A stretch of DNA of 6,604 nucleotides from an uncultured Holosporaceae bacterium (GCA_903887035.1 CAISOG010000086.1:1-6604), one strand, 5' to 3'; shown: positions 1 to 6,524, counted from the first letter of the stretch. Program-made: numbers and translations. Notes: generated by a model from the letters alone, not told the origin.

Positions 1-23
1 TTGCGGGTGGAATGATACAGCAT
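1..23 (-). CDS. thrC: Threonine synthase, N-terminal 7 codons only (partial, runs off the window)
   Basis: An ATG at 23-21 on the minus strand opens a frame reading MLYHSTR before the window ends. Alphaproteobacterial threonine synthases typically begin M-x-Y-x-STRG, and thrC commonly follows surf1 in alphaproteobacterial cox clusters, so both the residues and the position fit. The enzyme would convert O-phospho-homoserine to threonine and phosphate using PLP in the cytoplasm. A GGAG lies 11 nt upstream, and the gap after the surf1 stop is 36 nt with no terminator, so read-through from the cox genes is possible. The call rests on seven residues and synteny only; no catalytic residue is visible. 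Confidence 0.55.
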
Positions 24-34
24 GGGGTTGGGGT

Positions 35-38
35 CTCC
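35..38 (-). promoter_or_regulatory. Shine-Dalgarno site for the partial thrC
   Basis: The minus strand reads CTGGAGACC here, with GGAG 11 nt ahead of the ATG at 23-21. It is the main sequence support, beyond the STR motif, for a real gene start at the left edge. Confidence 0.45.
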
Positions 39-59
39 AGGTGTTATGAGCGATGCAAT

Positions 60-878
60 CTAAGGGGTTTGTGGGGGTGTTGATTGATGCTTTGACAATT
101 GACGATGCACGGCGGCGGCCAATCTGGCCTTAACCATCATCGCCACCCATACCACCGCCAACAGCAACCAGGTTAGGGCGTATTGCAAATGGTTGTTGGG
201 CAGATCAAGATTTTTATCGACCAACCATTTTTGTTGATCTGGATCAAAGCTGGCCACCTGCAAATACAGCTGGCTGCGAAAGCTGGTGGCATCCTTGCCC
301 AACCGCTTTGACATCGCCGCCAAATCCATCCACCACCAATCGCCCTGAACGGGGTTGGCGGGCATAAAGGGGCTGATGGACGGCGCGGGCAAGGCAAAGG
401 CCTGAACCGCGGTAGGAACCGCCGTGTTTTTGCTGGCAGGCGAGGGGCTGGCAGGCTTATCAACAGGCGTATCAGCAGGCGCAGGCGCCGTTGTCGTCGT
501 GCAAATGTCGGTCTTGTCCCAGGGAAAGGCCAGGGCGACACTGCCCGCCGCCGCAGGAAAATCCGCCCAACACAGGCACCGCCGCCCCAACTGCCCCGCC
601 AAATTGGTCTGATTTTGCAGGGGGAAACAATTGGCGCGATCCAAGGCCAGGGTCAGGTCATAGCCGCGATAGGGCTTCAGAGCGCCGGCTGCCGCTGCAT
701 CAGCGGGGGGGGTGTTAAGACCAATGGCAATCTCCTGCAACAACGCCTGTTTTTGCCCCAACCGTTGCCATTGCCAACCGCTAAGCCCCAACAGCAACAG
801 GGCGCCCGCCGCGATGACCAGCCAATCGCCTAAACGCAGCTGGCGCAGCGATGGCAGCAACAGGCGCAGGGATAGCAT
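60..878 (-). CDS. surf1: SURF1-family cytochrome c oxidase assembly protein (divergent)
   Basis: This 272-residue membrane protein is assigned to the SURF1/Shy1 family, which helps insert haem a into subunit I. The family's two-helix plan is visible. The first membrane segment is at about residues 18-36 and runs into GWQWQRLGQK, matching the family W-Q-x-x-R-x-x-x-K pattern. A large periplasmic domain follows, and the second membrane segment is at about 233-250, preceded by PNNHLQYALTW, the most conserved family motif. Residues 171-194 (FMPAN...WWWMDLAAMSKRLG) resemble the family F-x-P-x-N...W...D stretch. The central part is poorly conserved: the usual GPREG-like segment is not recognisable, residues about 127-165 are rich in Pro, Ala and Thr, and there are Cys at 84, 101, 103 and 126. 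The start at 878 was chosen over an upstream in-frame GTG/ATG frame reaching 941 because it forms a TAATG overlap with the coxC stop, suggesting translational coupling; no Shine-Dalgarno site is seen. The stop is TAG. Confidence 0.85.
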   Translation of the reverse strand: MLSLRLLLPSLRQLRLGDWLVIAAGALLLLGLSGWQWQRLGQKQALLQEIAIGLNTPPADAAAAGALKPYRGYDLTLALDRANCFPLQNQTNLAGQLGRRCLCWADFPAAAGSVALAFPWDKTDICTTTTAPAPADTPVDKPASPSPASKNTAVPTAVQAFALPAPSISPFMPANPVQGDWWWMDLAAMSKRLGKDATSFRSQLYLQVASFDPDQQKWLVDKNLDLPNNHLQYALTWLLLAVVWVAMMVKARLAAAVHRQLSKHQSTPPQTP

Positions 879-1828
879 TAGACAGGCAACCGCTGGCGCA
901 GCTGACACAGCCGTTGCAGCATGGGTTCGTGCCAACGCCACACCATCATGCTGGCCAGCACGCCGATGCCAATGCCAATCAGGCCAAAACCCGCCCAGCC
1001 AATCTGCTTAATAATCGGCAGCAGGGATTGCCCCGCTTCCATGTAAATCGACACAAACAGAAACAGCCACACCACGTCAACAAAGTGCCAGTACCAGGCC
1101 GCCGCCTCAAACCCCACATGATGATCCGGCTTAAACTGCCCCTTACGCGCACGCAGCAGGCAGACCAGCAGAAAGGTTGTGCCCACAAAAACGTGAAAGC
1201 CATGAAAGCCCGTCGCCATATAGAAATTGGTCGGGTACACCCCATCCTTAAAGGCAAAGCTGGCATGATGATACTCAAAGGCCTGCACGCCTGAGAAAAT
1301 CACGCCCAACAGCACGGTCAGCAATAAGGCCTGCACCACCTCCACCCGCACATTCTCCCGAATTGCCTCATGCGCCCAGGTGACGGTGCAGCCAGACAAC
1401 AGCAGGATCAGGGTGTTCAGCAGCGGCAATTCCATCGCATCCAATGTTTTGATGGTTTTGGGCGGCCACACTCCACCAATTTCGGGGGTTGGAAACAGGC
1501 TGGCGTTGAAGAATGACCAGAAGAACGCCACGAAAAACATCACTTCGGAAACGATGAACAGCGCCATGCCAATCCGCAAACCGCGCTGAACCGCGCTGGT
1601 ATGATGACCACCCCTCACCGCCTCACGCACGACATCACGCCACCAAACCGCCATACAGCTTAGCAGGCTGACACCGCCCAGCCCCATCAGCCAGGGTTTG
1701 TAGCCATGAAAAAACAGTGCCGCGCCCAGCGCCAAAAATCCTACCGAAAAAGCCGTCAAAATTGGCCAGGGGCTGGGGTCAACCAGGTGATAAGGGTGTT
1801 TGGGCAAATGATTGTTGCTGTTGGCCAT
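878..1828 (-). CDS. coxC: Cytochrome c oxidase subunit III
   Basis: Subunit III of aa3 oxidase, a membrane protein without redox metals that stabilises subunit I and supports proton uptake through the D channel. Hallmarks seen in the 316 residues are KHPYHLVDPSPWP at 10-22, the conserved Glu in LFIVSEVMFFVAFFW at 90-104 (Glu95), PTPEIGGVWPP at 113-123, PLLNT at 135-139, TWAHEAI at 150-156, GFHGFHV at 207-213, and AAWYWHFVDVVWLFLFVSIY at 243-262. The family usually ends just after this last motif with a Trp-rich tail (IYWWG-like). Here it continues with MEAGQ and about 50 more residues, including a likely extra membrane helix at about 277-297 and a basic tail. The start is ATG at 1828, one of two adjacent ATGs (1831 and 1828), because GGA sits 7 nt before it and Met-Ala is typical of the family. 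A TTG at 1840 is also open but less likely. The TAA stop overlaps the surf1 start. Confidence 0.95.
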   Translation of the reverse strand: MANSNNHLPKHPYHLVDPSPWPILTAFSVGFLALGAALFFHGYKPWLMGLGGVSLLSCMAVWWRDVVREAVRGGHHTSAVQRGLRIGMALFIVSEVMFFVAFFWSFFNASLFPTPEIGGVWPPKTIKTLDAMELPLLNTLILLLSGCTVTWAHEAIRENVRVEVVQALLLTVLLGVIFSGVQAFEYHHASFAFKDGVYPTNFYMATGFHGFHVFVGTTFLLVCLLRARKGQFKPDHHVGFEAAAWYWHFVDVVWLFLFVSIYMEAGQSLLPIIKQIGWAGFGLIGIGIGVLASMMVWRWHEPMLQRLCQLRQRLPV

Positions 1829-1917
1829 CATAAAATCCAAGAAAGGTTAGCAAAAAATTGGTGGAAGAATTGTTCGGTGCTGTGGGCAAATTGGTTGCGG
1901 GCGAAAGCCCCCCTTAT
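1829..1917 (-). other. ctaG-coxC intergenic gap with a small hairpin
   Basis: This 89-nt gap is much longer than the other gaps in the cluster. Right after the ctaG stop, 1899-1910 forms a perfect 4-bp stem (GGGC/GCCC) with loop TTTC on the transcribed strand. No T-run follows it, so a Rho-independent terminator is not supported. It could be an mRNA processing or stability element. The coxC ribosome site is weak (TTGGATTTT). I see no convincing promoter here. Confidence 0.3.
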
Positions 1918-2628
1918 TTAAGAAGCGGGCGCATGGTTTGGCAAGCCCGAAGGCGTATCGGATTTCCCCGTTTGGTTGGGCGCTAGGGGCAAAGGCGGAT
2001 TGGCGGTGGCGGCGGTATTCGCCTGCGCCGCCTGATTCTTGGCATCCCCCTTAACCTCAAAATACGTATAGGACAGGGTGATGGTGTGCAGATCGGCCAG
2101 CTCAGCATCCTTGTCAATTTCGGGATCGACAAAGAAACTGACGGGCAGATCCACCACCTGGCCAGGGTTCAGATGCTGCGCCTGAAAACAAAAGCACTGA
2201 ATCTTATTGAAATAAGGCGCGATTTTTTCGGGCGTCACGTTATAACTGGACATCACCGTCAGGGGTTTATCAGATTGGTTAACCAGTCGGTATTGCGCCA
2301 AAAAGGCCTGCCCCCCCCGCACCGACACCTGCGCCTGCAGCGGGCGAAAATCCACCAGCAGATTGGGGGCATGATCGGCGTTAAAGCGGATGGTGAATTG
2401 GCGATCGCTGGCCTGCAAAGCCCCCTGCCCCAACTGGCCTGCTACCTTAGGCGTGCCACCAAAGCCCGTCACCTGGCAAAACAGGCGGTACAGCGGAACC
2501 GAGGCAAAGGACAGCCCCAACATGGCCATCACCACCCCGACAATCCACCAGGCCGCCTTGCGATTGCTGCGGCTCGGGTCATGAACGGCGGCATGCTGTG
2601 GGTCAAAAACGGAAGGCTGCTCAGACAT
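1918..2628 (-). CDS. ctaG: Cytochrome c oxidase assembly protein CtaG/Cox11 (Cu chaperone for CuB)
   Basis: A 236-residue Cox11-family protein: a membrane-anchored periplasmic Cu(I) chaperone that delivers copper for the CuB centre of subunit I. There is a short cytoplasmic N-terminus, one membrane helix at about 26-46, then SVPLYRLFCQVTGFGGT (43-59) containing the conserved Cys51. The beta-sandwich domain has NVTPEKIAPYFNKIQCFCF (130-148), whose C-x-C pair (Cys145, Cys147) is the family's copper ligand motif. It continues with LPVSFFVDPEID (161-172) and ITLSYTYFEVK (183-193), where most relatives end soon after. The last 40 or so residues are an Ala/Pro/Asn/Gln-rich tail of low complexity, longer than usual. 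The start is firmly placed: GGAGGG at 2635-2640, within the end of ctaB, lies 6 nt upstream, and only AAG separates the ctaB TAA from this ATG. The tight coupling implies co-translation with ctaB. Confidence 0.96.
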   Translation of the reverse strand: MSEQPSVFDPQHAAVHDPSRSNRKAAWWIVGVVMAMLGLSFASVPLYRLFCQVTGFGGTPKVAGQLGQGALQASDRQFTIRFNADHAPNLLVDFRPLQAQVSVRGGQAFLAQYRLVNQSDKPLTVMSSYNVTPEKIAPYFNKIQCFCFQAQHLNPGQVVDLPVSFFVDPEIDKDAELADLHTITLSYTYFEVKGDAKNQAAQANTAATANPPLPLAPNQTGKSDTPSGLPNHAPAS

Positions 2629-2631
2629 CTT

Positions 2632-3621
2632 TTACCCTCCCAACAACGCGTGATCGGCAACCAACGCCACAAACAAGCCAAACAGATACAGAATGCTGCA
2701 TCCAAAAACACGGCTGGCCAGCTTGGCAATCGCCTCATCCCCCTTGGCCTGTTTCAGCTTGCGACAGCTGGCCACGAACCACAGCCCCAGCCCCAGTGCG
2801 ACCACGGCATACAGCCCGCCCGTCAGGCCAAACACCGCTGGCAGCAGGCTAACGGCCAGGCAGATTAAGCTGTAGTACCAAATCTGCTGCACCGTGGCGG
2901 TCAGGCCGACAATAACGGGCAGCATCGGGGTGTTGGCGCGGGCGTAGTCAGCGCGCAGGTTGATGGCCAGCGCCCAAAAATGGGGGGGCGTCCACACAAA
3001 AATCAGCAGAAACAGCAACCAGGGTAACAGCGCGGTTTGGCCAGTCGCCGCCGCCCAGCCAATGACGGGGGGCAATGCCCCCGCCGCGCCACCAATCACA
3101 ATGTTCTGCGTGGTGCGGGGCTTAAGCCAAATGGTGTAAATTCCAACATAAAAAACAATGGTCAGTGCCAACAGTCCCGCCGCCAGGCTGTTCACCTGCA
3201 CCGCCATCACCACCACCGACAACACCGCTAACGCCGCCGCAAAAATCAGCGCCATGGTGGGGTGCAAGCGTCCAGCGGGCAGCGGCCGTGACTGCGTGCG
3301 GGTCATCAGCCCATCGCTTTCCCGCTCCCACCACATATTCAGGGCACCTGCCGCGCCCGCGCCCACCGCAATGCACAACATCGCCAACAGGGCTTGCAGG
3401 GTTGGTAGATGCACGGGAGCCAGATACATCCCCACCCAGCTGGTAAAGATGACCAGCGCCATCACCCGCGGCTTCAGCAATTGCCAATAGTCGCGCAGCT
3501 GCCCTGGCCAGGGGCTGGCCAAGGCCGCCGCCCCGCCCGCCGTTTCGCCTGACGACGCACCAGCATCAGCACCAGGGCTAGCGTGAGGCGAAAAGGGTGA
3601 TTTAGCAGCAGGTTTGGGCAT
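2632..3621 (-). CDS. ctaB: Protohaem IX farnesyltransferase (haem O synthase)
   Basis: A 329-residue polytopic UbiA-family prenyltransferase that adds a farnesyl group to haem b to make haem O, the precursor of the haem A used by CtaD. Recognisable motifs are DYWQLLKPRVMALVIFT (44-60); the Asp/Glu-rich prenyl-diphosphate (Mg) site NMWWERESD (95-103) followed by MTRTQSRPLPAG (106-117); YTIWLKPRTTQNIVIGGAAG (162-181) with PPVIGWAAATG after it; WTPPHFWALAI (210-220); and DYARANTPMLPV (225-236). The first acidic position of the N-x-x-x-D site is Glu99 rather than Asp, a conservative change. About 43 residues precede the first conserved block and form an Ala/Gly/Ser/Pro-rich extension; no internal start would remove it without losing the domain. 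The start lies 18 nt after the ctaD stop, whose TAAGGGCGG may act as a weak ribosome site. The end carries the Shine-Dalgarno site of ctaG. Confidence 0.96.
   Translation of the reverse strand: MPKPAAKSPFSPHASPGADAGASSGETAGGAAALASPWPGQLRDYWQLLKPRVMALVIFTSWVGMYLAPVHLPTLQALLAMLCIAVGAGAAGALNMWWERESDGLMTRTQSRPLPAGRLHPTMALIFAAALAVLSVVVMAVQVNSLAAGLLALTIVFYVGIYTIWLKPRTTQNIVIGGAAGALPPVIGWAAATGQTALLPWLLFLLIFVWTPPHFWALAINLRADYARANTPMLPVIVGLTATVQQIWYYSLICLAVSLLPAVFGLTGGLYAVVALGLGLWFVASCRKLKQAKGDEAIAKLASRVFGCSILYLFGLFVALVADHALLGG
2635..2640 (-). promoter_or_regulatory. Shine-Dalgarno site for ctaG, inside ctaB
   Basis: GGAGGG on the minus strand, within the last codons of ctaB (Leu-Gly-Gly-stop), 6 nt before the ctaG ATG. 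It fixes the ctaG start and shows that the two genes share a transcript. Confidence 0.85.
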
Positions 3622-3639
3622 CAGTTTGGCTGGCCGCCC

Positions 3640-5268
3640 TTAATGCCGACCGGCCACATCGGCAGGCAACGCAGGGGGCGTATCAAAACTGTGGAACGGT
3701 GGCGGCGATGACACCGTCCATTCCAGGGTGGTTGCCCCCTCACCCCACGGGTTATCGCCCGCCTTGCGCTTAGCAACAAACATTTCCACCACCACCACCA
3801 GGAAGAACAGCGTGGCCGCCCCAGAGATGTAGGAGCCGATGCTGGCCACATAGTTCCACCCCTCATAGGCATTGGGATAGTCGGGAATCCGCCGTGGCAT
3901 CCCCGCCAGCCCCAAAAAGTGCATTGGGAAAAAGGTCAGGTTGACCCCGATAAAGGTCAGCGCAAAGTGAATCTTGCCCAGCGTTTCGTTGTACTGATAA
4001 CCACTCATTTTACCAATCCAGTAGTAAAATGCCGCGAAAATCGCAAAAACTGCGCCCAGGCTGAGCACATAGTGAAAGTGCGCCACGACGTAATAGGTGT
4101 TGTGCAGCACCTGATCCACACCCGCGTTGGCCAAAACGATTCCCGTCACCCCGCCAACCGTGAACAGGAAAATAAAGCCAATCGCCCACAGCATCGGCGT
4201 CTTAAAGCTGATGGATCCGCCCCACATGGTGGCAATCCAGCTGAACACCTTAATGCCGGTTGGCACCGCGATAAACAGGGTGGCGGCGGTGAAATAGGCC
4301 TTGGTATCGGTGCTAAGCCCCGCGGTGTACATATGGTGCGCCCATACGACAAAGCCCAACACGCCAATCCCCACCATGGCGTACACCATTCCCAAATAGC
4401 CAAACACTGGCTTTCTCGAAAAGGTTGACACGATATGGCTGACAATACCAAAGGCTGGCAAAATCATGATGTACACTTCGGGGTGGCCAAAGAACCAGAA
4501 CAGATGTTGATACAGCAGGGGGTCACCACCCGTGGCTGGATCAAAAAAGCTGCCGCCAAAGTTGCGGTCAACCAGCAACATGGTGATCGCGCCCCCCAAA
4601 ACGGGCAGCGATAGCACCAACAAAAAGGCCGTAACCAGCATCGCCCACACGAACAGCGGCATTTTGTACCACCCCATGCCAGGCGTGCGCATGTTAAAAA
4701 TGGTCACGATAAAGTTGATCGCCCCCAGGATGGAGGATGCCCCCCCCAAATGCAGGCTGAAAATCGCCATGTCCACCGAAGGCCCCGAATGGCTGACAAT
4801 ACCACTGAGCGGGGGATAGACCGTCCAACCAGTCCCTACCCCCTCCCCCACAAAGGCGGAAGCCACCAGCAGCGAAAAGGCAGGAACCAACAACCAAAAA
4901 GAAATGTTGTTGAGCCGTGGAAAGGCCATATCGGGCGCGCCAATCATCAGCGGCACAAACCAGTTGCCAAACCCACCAATCAGGGCGGGCATCACCACAA
5001 AAAAGACCATAATTAGGCCGTGCGCGGTAATCCAAACATTCCATTGCTGATAATTGGTGCCAATAATTTGCATCCCAGGCTCCATCAGCTCTGCCCGCAT
5101 CAGTACCGAAATCAGGCCGCCAATCAGGCCGGCAAAAATCGAAAAGATGATGTAAAGCGTGCCGATATCCTTATGGTTGGTTGACAGCAACCACCGCCGC
5201 CAACCGGTTGGATGGTGATCGCCATGATGCGCGGTGTTGTGAGGGGTTTTGGTTGAACCATAAGCCAT
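3640..5268 (-). CDS. ctaD: Cytochrome c oxidase subunit I (aa3 type, family A1)
   Basis: The 542-residue catalytic subunit, which reduces O2 to water and pumps protons across the inner membrane. By alignment from memory with bovine COX1: haem a ligands His83 (TAHGLIMVFF) and His399; haem a3 ligand His397 (VVAHFHYVLS); CuB ligands His262, His311 and His312, with the cross-linked Tyr266 (GHPEVY, WAHHMYTAGL). The D-channel entry Asp113 (GAPDMAFPRLNN) and Glu264 are present, as are K-channel Thr337 and Lys340 (PTGIKVFSWI), so this is a pumping A1-type enzyme. Arg459 and Arg460 (GMPRR), near the haem propionates, are kept. One residue is odd: the Mg/Mn ligand Asp of HDTYY is Asn390 (HNTYY, codon AAC at 4099-4101). 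The length and the SSPPPFHSFDTPP ending are normal. The start is fixed by AAGGAG 9 nt upstream; the gap to coxB is 18 nt. Confidence 0.98.
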   Translation of the reverse strand: MAYGSTKTPHNTAHHGDHHPTGWRRWLLSTNHKDIGTLYIIFSIFAGLIGGLISVLMRAELMEPGMQIIGTNYQQWNVWITAHGLIMVFFVVMPALIGGFGNWFVPLMIGAPDMAFPRLNNISFWLLVPAFSLLVASAFVGEGVGTGWTVYPPLSGIVSHSGPSVDMAIFSLHLGGASSILGAINFIVTIFNMRTPGMGWYKMPLFVWAMLVTAFLLVLSLPVLGGAITMLLVDRNFGGSFFDPATGGDPLLYQHLFWFFGHPEVYIMILPAFGIVSHIVSTFSRKPVFGYLGMVYAMVGIGVLGFVVWAHHMYTAGLSTDTKAYFTAATLFIAVPTGIKVFSWIATMWGGSISFKTPMLWAIGFIFLFTVGGVTGIVLANAGVDQVLHNTYYVVAHFHYVLSLGAVFAIFAAFYYWIGKMSGYQYNETLGKIHFALTFIGVNLTFFPMHFLGLAGMPRRIPDYPNAYEGWNYVASIGSYISGAATLFFLVVVVEMFVAKRKAGDNPWGEGATTLEWTVSSPPPFHSFDTPPALPADVAGRH

Positions 5269-5277
5269 TGTTAAAGG

Positions 5278-5283
5278 CTCCTT
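5278..5283 (-). promoter_or_regulatory. Strong Shine-Dalgarno site for ctaD
   Basis: AAGGAG on the minus strand, 9 nt before the ctaD ATG and 3 nt after the coxB TAA. It is the best ribosome site in the cluster apart from that of ctaG. Confidence 0.85.
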
Positions 5284-5286
5284 ACG

Positions 5287-6354
5287 TTAGTTTTTAAGGC
5301 TAGAAATAGGGGGATTGGCGGGGGCAGCAATGCTGCTGATCGCTGAAACATCGGGCAGGGGCTGACCCGCCGCCGTTTGTTGCTTAGCCAGCGCCAACCA
5401 TTTGTCATAATCTGCTTTGGGCAGGGCGTGCACCACAATCGGCATAAAGCCATGATTGACACCGCAAATCTGCATGCATTGGCCATAGAATGTGCCGGGC
5501 TTATCAATCCGCACCCAGGCCTCGGTCAGTTTGCCCGACACGGTGTTGCGATGAATCCCCAGCGCGGGCACCATCCAGCCGTGAATCACGTCCGCGCCAG
5601 TGAATTGCAGCCGAACAACCTCTCCCACTGGCAGCACCATCGGGTTATCCACCTCCAGCAGGCGTTTTTGGCCAGGCTTCAACTCCTCCGTCGGAATCAT
5701 GCGTGAATCAAAATCTAAGGCTGGCGCGACAGGCTCCGCATTGGCGGCAAGATTGGCGGCAGGCAGCCCCGCATTTTCACTAGCTTCTTTGCCGGGATCT
5801 TTGCCAGCAGTTGCCGCAACCTTGGCATCATCGGCGTAAACATATTGCCAATACCACTGGTGACCAACGATTTTTACGGTCATTGAGGCTTCGGGATTCT
5901 GGCCACCGTAATACAGCAGGCGGAAGGATGGCACCGCCAACACGATCAAGATAAGGGCGGGAATAGCGATCCACACCACCTCAAGCGGCAAGTTGTGGGT
6001 GCGTTTCGACGCAACAGGATTCTTGCTGGCACGAAATCGCACCACCACCACCACCAACAGCGCCAGAACAAACAGCACGATGCCAAAAATAATGTACAAC
6101 AGCCAATGGTGCAGGTTGTGGATTTTTTCCTTAATCGGGCTAAAGGCTGGCTGCATCCCCAATTGCCACTGGTGAGCGGTCGCCTCAACCCCTGAATTGC
6201 TCAGCTGATCAACGGCAGGCGATGCGGGCACACTGGCCGCCAGGGTTGATTGCGGCGACAGCAGGATGAGTGCCAACGCCAATCCCGCGATGCACAACAA
6301 CGCAATCACCGACTTCGCTGCATAAGGACGAAATTTCATTAAAAACTGAGCCAT
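5287..6354 (-). CDS. coxB: Cytochrome c oxidase subunit II (CuA subunit)
   Basis: A 355-residue subunit that accepts electrons from cytochrome c at CuA and passes them to haem a. A likely cleavable signal peptide covers about 1-40 (TLAAS region). Membrane helices are at about 84-106, ending in a Val run encoded by repeated GTG, and 124-147. The periplasmic cupredoxin domain has the aromatic electron-entry motif GHQWYWQYVY (164-173) and CuA ligands His258, Cys293, Cys297, His301 and Met304 (GQCMQICGVNHGFM), all present with the same 35-residue His-to-Cys spacing as bovine COX2. Oddities: the Glu normally between the two Cys (bovine 198, also an Mg ligand) is Gln295; the Asp matching bovine 173 is Asn270; and about 37 Ala-rich residues (177-213) are inserted between WYWQYVYADD and FDSRMIP. 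The tail from about 330 is Ala/Pro/Ser-rich. No clear Shine-Dalgarno site precedes the ATG at 6354; an in-frame ATG at 6339 (Met6) is an alternative start that would keep the signal peptide. Confidence 0.97.
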   Translation of the reverse strand: MAQFLMKFRPYAAKSVIALLCIAGLALALILLSPQSTLAASVPASPAVDQLSNSGVEATAHQWQLGMQPAFSPIKEKIHNLHHWLLYIIFGIVLFVLALLVVVVVRFRASKNPVASKRTHNLPLEVVWIAIPALILIVLAVPSFRLLYYGGQNPEASMTVKIVGHQWYWQYVYADDAKVAATAGKDPGKEASENAGLPAANLAANAEPVAPALDFDSRMIPTEELKPGQKRLLEVDNPMVLPVGEVVRLQFTGADVIHGWMVPALGIHRNTVSGKLTEAWVRIDKPGTFYGQCMQICGVNHGFMPIVVHALPKADYDKWLALAKQQTAAGQPLPDVSAISSIAAPANPPISSLKN

Positions 6355-6371
6355 AAGACTATCTTATCAAG

Positions 6372-6402
6372 AACCGGAGGGTACCGGAAATTGGAACCGG
6401 TT
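6372..6402 (-). repeat. CCGG-rich inverted repeat in the coxB leader
   Basis: AACCGG (6372-6377) and CCGGTT (6397-6402) are perfect 6-bp inverted arms around a 19-nt loop, with a third CCGG at 6384-6387 next to the palindrome GGTACC (6380-6385). AACCGGTT (6395-6402) is itself a palindrome. The structure ends 17 nt before the coxB ATG. It could be an operator or an mRNA hairpin affecting coxB translation. There is no following T-run, so it is not a terminator. Confidence 0.35.
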
Positions 6403-6494
6403 TGGCTACAACGCCGCGCCGCCACCACAACAAAGGCCATCGCCTGACCAACGGGGGGCGGTTGACAATTGCATCTAAACCACCAACGTTATTT

Positions 6495-6523
6495 AACATA
6501 GTTGACGCCAAACACTAGCCCAA
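6495..6523 (-). promoter_or_regulatory. Candidate sigma70-type promoter for the cox cluster
   Basis: On the minus strand TTGGGC (-35, 6518-6523) and TATGTT (-10, 6495-6500) are separated by exactly 17 nt, matching 3 of 6 and 4 of 6 consensus positions. This would give a leader of about 135 nt before coxB. It is the best pair I found in the upstream region but is weak, and alphaproteobacterial promoters are hard to call by eye. Confidence 0.3.
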
Positions 6524-6524
6524 A

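Noticed and set aside
92..101. TTGACAATTG, repeated at 6462-6471
   Set aside because: One copy is inside surf1, and a single 10-base match over 6.6 kb is plausible by chance.
879..941. A longer N-terminus for surf1, starting at 941
   Set aside because: The extra 21 residues overlap the end of coxC and do not look like SURF1, while the ATG at 878 gives a typical TAATG coupling.
1899..1910. GGGC-GAAA-GCCC hairpin as a terminator after ctaG
   Set aside because: The stem is only 4 bp and no T-run follows it on either strand.
2086..2868. A 260-codon open frame on the plus strand
   Set aside because: It lies antisense to ctaG and ctaB, whose conserved motifs are on the minus strand. Its His/Gln/Arg-rich translation looks like a GC-rich shadow and resembles no family I know.
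3919..4428. A 169-codon open frame on the plus strand
   Set aside because: It is antisense to the most conserved part of ctaD, and no domain is recognisable.
6041..6058. CCA/CAC triplet run resembling a His-tag or microsatellite
   Set aside because: On the coding strand it is a GTG run encoding the Val stretch in the first membrane helix of CoxB; a similar run at about 3786-3801 encodes Val in ctaD.
6462..6490. TTGACA on the plus strand as a -35 for a divergent gene
   Set aside because: No acceptable -10 lies at 16-18 nt, and no plus-strand gene begins in the window.
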